This document shows positions 22,685 through 24,409 of a stretch of DNA of 24,409 nt, piece after piece. The notes under the pieces were generated by a model, which did no database searches, was not told the origin of the DNA, and saw only the letters and a program-made list of their open reading frames with translations. The stretch's first letter is position 1. Every line of letters begins with the position of its first letter. A program made the translations under genes and the position numbers. This stretch comes from an uncultured Eubacteriales bacterium (GTDB taxonomy: Bacteria > Bacillota > Clostridia > Christensenellales > Aristaeellaceae). The stretch lies in the NCBI GenBank assembly GCA_900553295.1, contig USCR01000019.1, positions 1 to 24,409 on the forward strand, read 5' to 3'.

Positions 22685-23058
22685 AATCCTTGGCTGAATT
22701 GGAAGCTATCCGGCAAAAGACGCTGGAAAATATCGCCATGCGCAAGGAAGTCCATGACTCTGCCCGGGTGGTGGTGGGCATGGCTACCTGCGGCATTGCT
22801 GCCGGCGCACGACCGGTGATGCTGGCCTTTGTGGAAGAAATCAACAAGCGCAAGCTGGACCATGTGACCGTTTCCCAGACGGGCTGCGTGGGCATGTGCC
22901 GCCTGGAGCCCATGGTAGACGTTTATATGCCGGGTCAGGAGAAAGTAACCTATGTAAAGCTGACCCCGGACATGGTTCCGCGGATTGTGGCCGAGCATAT
23001 TGTCAATGGCCGCCCCGTGCTGGAGTATACCATCGGCGCTGCGGAAGAAAAAAAGTAA
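22681..23058 (+). CDS. HndB-like [2Fe-2S] thioredoxin-fold subunit
   Basis: The 125-residue protein has a helical N-terminus and a thioredoxin-like ferredoxin domain (about 28-115) like that of HndB and the N-terminus of NuoF. Visible ligands are C37 (ATCGIAAGARP) and C69, C73 (QTGCVGMCRLEP). Only three Cys are in the expected places, since the first pair is reduced to one. HndB is part of the NAD(P)-dependent hydrogenase of Desulfovibrio and is thought to carry electrons. The ATG overlaps the preceding stop by four bases, with GGAGG eight to ten bases upstream. NuoF/HndC follows after 23 bases. Confidence 0.88.
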   Translation: MKSLAELEAIRQKTLENIAMRKEVHDSARVVVGMATCGIAAGARPVMLAFVEEINKRKLDHVTVSQTGCVGMCRLEPMVDVYMPGQEKVTYVKLTPDMVPRIVAEHIVNGRPVLEYTIGAAEEKK

Positions 23059-23081
23059 CTAGCGAATGAGGAGGCATACCC

Positions 23082-24409
23082 ATGGAGCTATATCGCGCAC
23101 ATGTCCTGGTCTGCGGGGGTACGGGCTGCACGTCCTCCGGTTCCCAGCAGCTGATGGAACGCTTTGAGCAGCAGCTGAAGGAAAAAGGCCTGGAAAAGGA
23201 AGTCAAAATCGTCCGCACGGGTTGCTTTGGCCTCTGCGAGGCTGGCCCCGTGGTAATTGTTTACCCGGAAGGCACCTTTTATAGCCGGGTTAAGGTGGAG
23301 GACGTGGATGAGATCGTCTCCGAACACCTGCTCAAGGGCCGCAAGGTGCAGCATCTGGTCTATGTGGACCACGCCACCCACGAGTCCAGCATTCAAAAAT
23401 CCTTGGACGAGATTGGGTTTTATAAGCTGCAAAAGCGTATTGCGCTGAAGAACTGCGGCGTCATTGACCCGGAAAATATCGACGAGTACATTGCCTTTGA
23501 CGGCTACAAGGCGCTGGCCAAGGCGCTGACGGAAATGACCCGGGAGCAGGTGATCCAGGAGGTGCTGGACTCCGGGCTGCGCGGCCGTGGCGGCGGCGGA
23601 TTCCCCACGGGTCTGAAGTGGAAGTTTGGCTACAACAGCCAGGCGGACCAGAAATACATCGCCTGCAATGCCGACGAGGGTGACCCCGGGGCGTTCATGG
23701 ACCGTTCCCTGCTGGAGGGTGACCCCCACGCGATTCTGGAGGCCATGGCCATTGGCGGCTACGCCATTGGCGCCAGCGAAGGGTATATCTACGTGCGCGC
23801 GGAGTATCCTATTGCCGTGAAACGGCTGCAGGTGGCCATTGGCCAGGCACGGGAATACGGGCTCCTGGGCGAACATATTTTTGGCACGGATTTCAACTTT
23901 GACATTCACATCCGTCTGGGTGCTGGCGCGTTTGTCTGCGGCGAGGAAACGGCGCTGATGAACTCCATTGAGGGCAAGCGTGGCGAACCCCGTCCCCGGC
24001 CTCCGTTCCCGGCGGTGAAGGGCCTTTTTGGCAAGCCTACCGTGCTGAACAACGTGGAAACCTACGCCAACATTCCGCAGATTATCCTTAAGGGCGCCAA
24101 GTGGTACGCCTCCATGGGTACCGAACGCTCCAAGGGTACCAAGGTGTTTGCCCTGGGCGGCAAGATTAACAACACCGGCTTGGTGGAGATTCCCATGGGC
24201 ACCCCCCTGCGCACGGTGATTTACGACATCGGCGGCGGTATTCCCGGCGGTAAGAAATTCAAGGCCGTGCAGACCGGCGGTCCTTCCGGCGGCTGCATCC
24301 CCGCGGAACACCTGGATATCCCCATCGAGTACGACACGCTCATTGAGATCGGCTCCATGATGGGCTCCGGCGGCATGATCGTCATGGACGAGGACAACTG
24401 CATGGTGGA
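23082..24409 (+). CDS. NuoF-like flavin/NAD(H) subunit of [FeFe] hydrogenase (HndC/HydB type), partial
   Basis: The frame stays open from the ATG at 23082 (GAGGAGG upstream) to the window end, 442 codons of an expected 590-630. The order of domains is: a thioredoxin-like [2Fe-2S] domain (C11, C16, C48, C52), a linker, the FMN motif GLRGRGGGGFPTGLKW (165-180), the NADH motif NADEGDPGAFMDRSLLEGDPH (197-216), GAGAFVCGEETALMNSIEG, and the start of the SLBB region. The [4Fe-4S] motif SCGKCxPC and the C-terminal ferredoxin domain must lie beyond the edge. It is the flavin site where electrons from NADH are split or merged. The hydrogenase subunit gene is expected next. Confidence 0.95.
   Translation, partial: MELYRAHVLVCGGTGCTSSGSQQLMERFEQQLKEKGLEKEVKIVRTGCFGLCEAGPVVIVYPEGTFYSRVKVEDVDEIVSEHLLKGRKVQHLVYVDHATHESSIQKSLDEIGFYKLQKRIALKNCGVIDPENIDEYIAFDGYKALAKALTEMTREQVIQEVLDSGLRGRGGGGFPTGLKWKFGYNSQADQKYIACNADEGDPGAFMDRSLLEGDPHAILEAMAIGGYAIGASEGYIYVRAEYPIAVKRLQVAIGQAREYGLLGEHIFGTDFNFDIHIRLGAGAFVCGEETALMNSIEGKRGEPRPRPPFPAVKGLFGKPTVLNNVETYANIPQIILKGAKWYASMGTERSKGTKVFALGGKINNTGLVEIPMGTPLRTVIYDIGGGIPGGKKFKAVQTGGPSGGCIPAEHLDIPIEYDTLIEIGSMMGSGGMIVMDEDNCMV

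Overview
The window reads as chromosomal DNA from an anaerobic, probably sporulating member of the Clostridia (Firmicutes). This rests on strong GGAGG ribosome sites, TTG and GTG starts, a SpoVB/MurJ-type flippase, DUF951 and DUF6062 proteins, a Rnf operon, and an [FeFe]-hydrogenase locus of the clostridial HndABC type. Coding DNA is GC-rich, while promoters sit in short AT-rich islands. Genus-level assignment is not possible from what I can see.

Layout. 1-1410 (minus): start of a small membrane protein and a CNNM/CorC-type transporter with a long, apparently structured 5' leader. 1661-3840 (plus): a divergent DUF1343/NamZ-like protein, a terminator with a promoter nested in it, DUF951 and a type I signal peptidase. 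3856-4899 (minus): a VanY-like membrane-anchored peptidase homologue that lacks the usual catalytic glutamate. 5154-9107 (plus): a secreted protein of unknown function, a double zinc-ribbon membrane protein, a TPM-domain protein and a GNAT acetyltransferase. 9127-9370: a dense array of seven perfect hairpins bounded by two copies of the same palindrome. 9495-14240 (minus): the Rnf operon in the order rnfC-D-E-A-B, with rnfG missing. 14458-17199: a flippase (minus), dCMP deaminase (plus, behind a perfect consensus promoter) and DUF6062 (minus). 17318-24409 (plus): a SPOR-domain protein, then a hydrogenase locus: DRTGG, HATPase, sensory-type [FeFe] hydrogenase, DRTGG, PHP; then, after an AT-rich regulatory gap, NuoE/HndA, a second HATPase, HndB-like and NuoF/HndC (cut by the window end). 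The catalytic hydrogenase subunit (HydA/HndD) would be expected just beyond the right edge.

Functionally, the two large blocks are linked through ferredoxin and NADH. Rnf exchanges electrons between ferredoxin and NAD+ while moving ions. The HndABC-type hydrogenase oxidises NADH and ferredoxin together to make H2, or runs in reverse. The small signalling-type genes (DRTGG, HATPase, PHP, sensory hydrogenase) probably regulate or assemble the hydrogenase. The most notable observations are the Rnf operon without rnfG, the hairpin array, the sensory-type hydrogenase without proton-transfer residues, and two cell-wall enzyme homologues with altered key residues.
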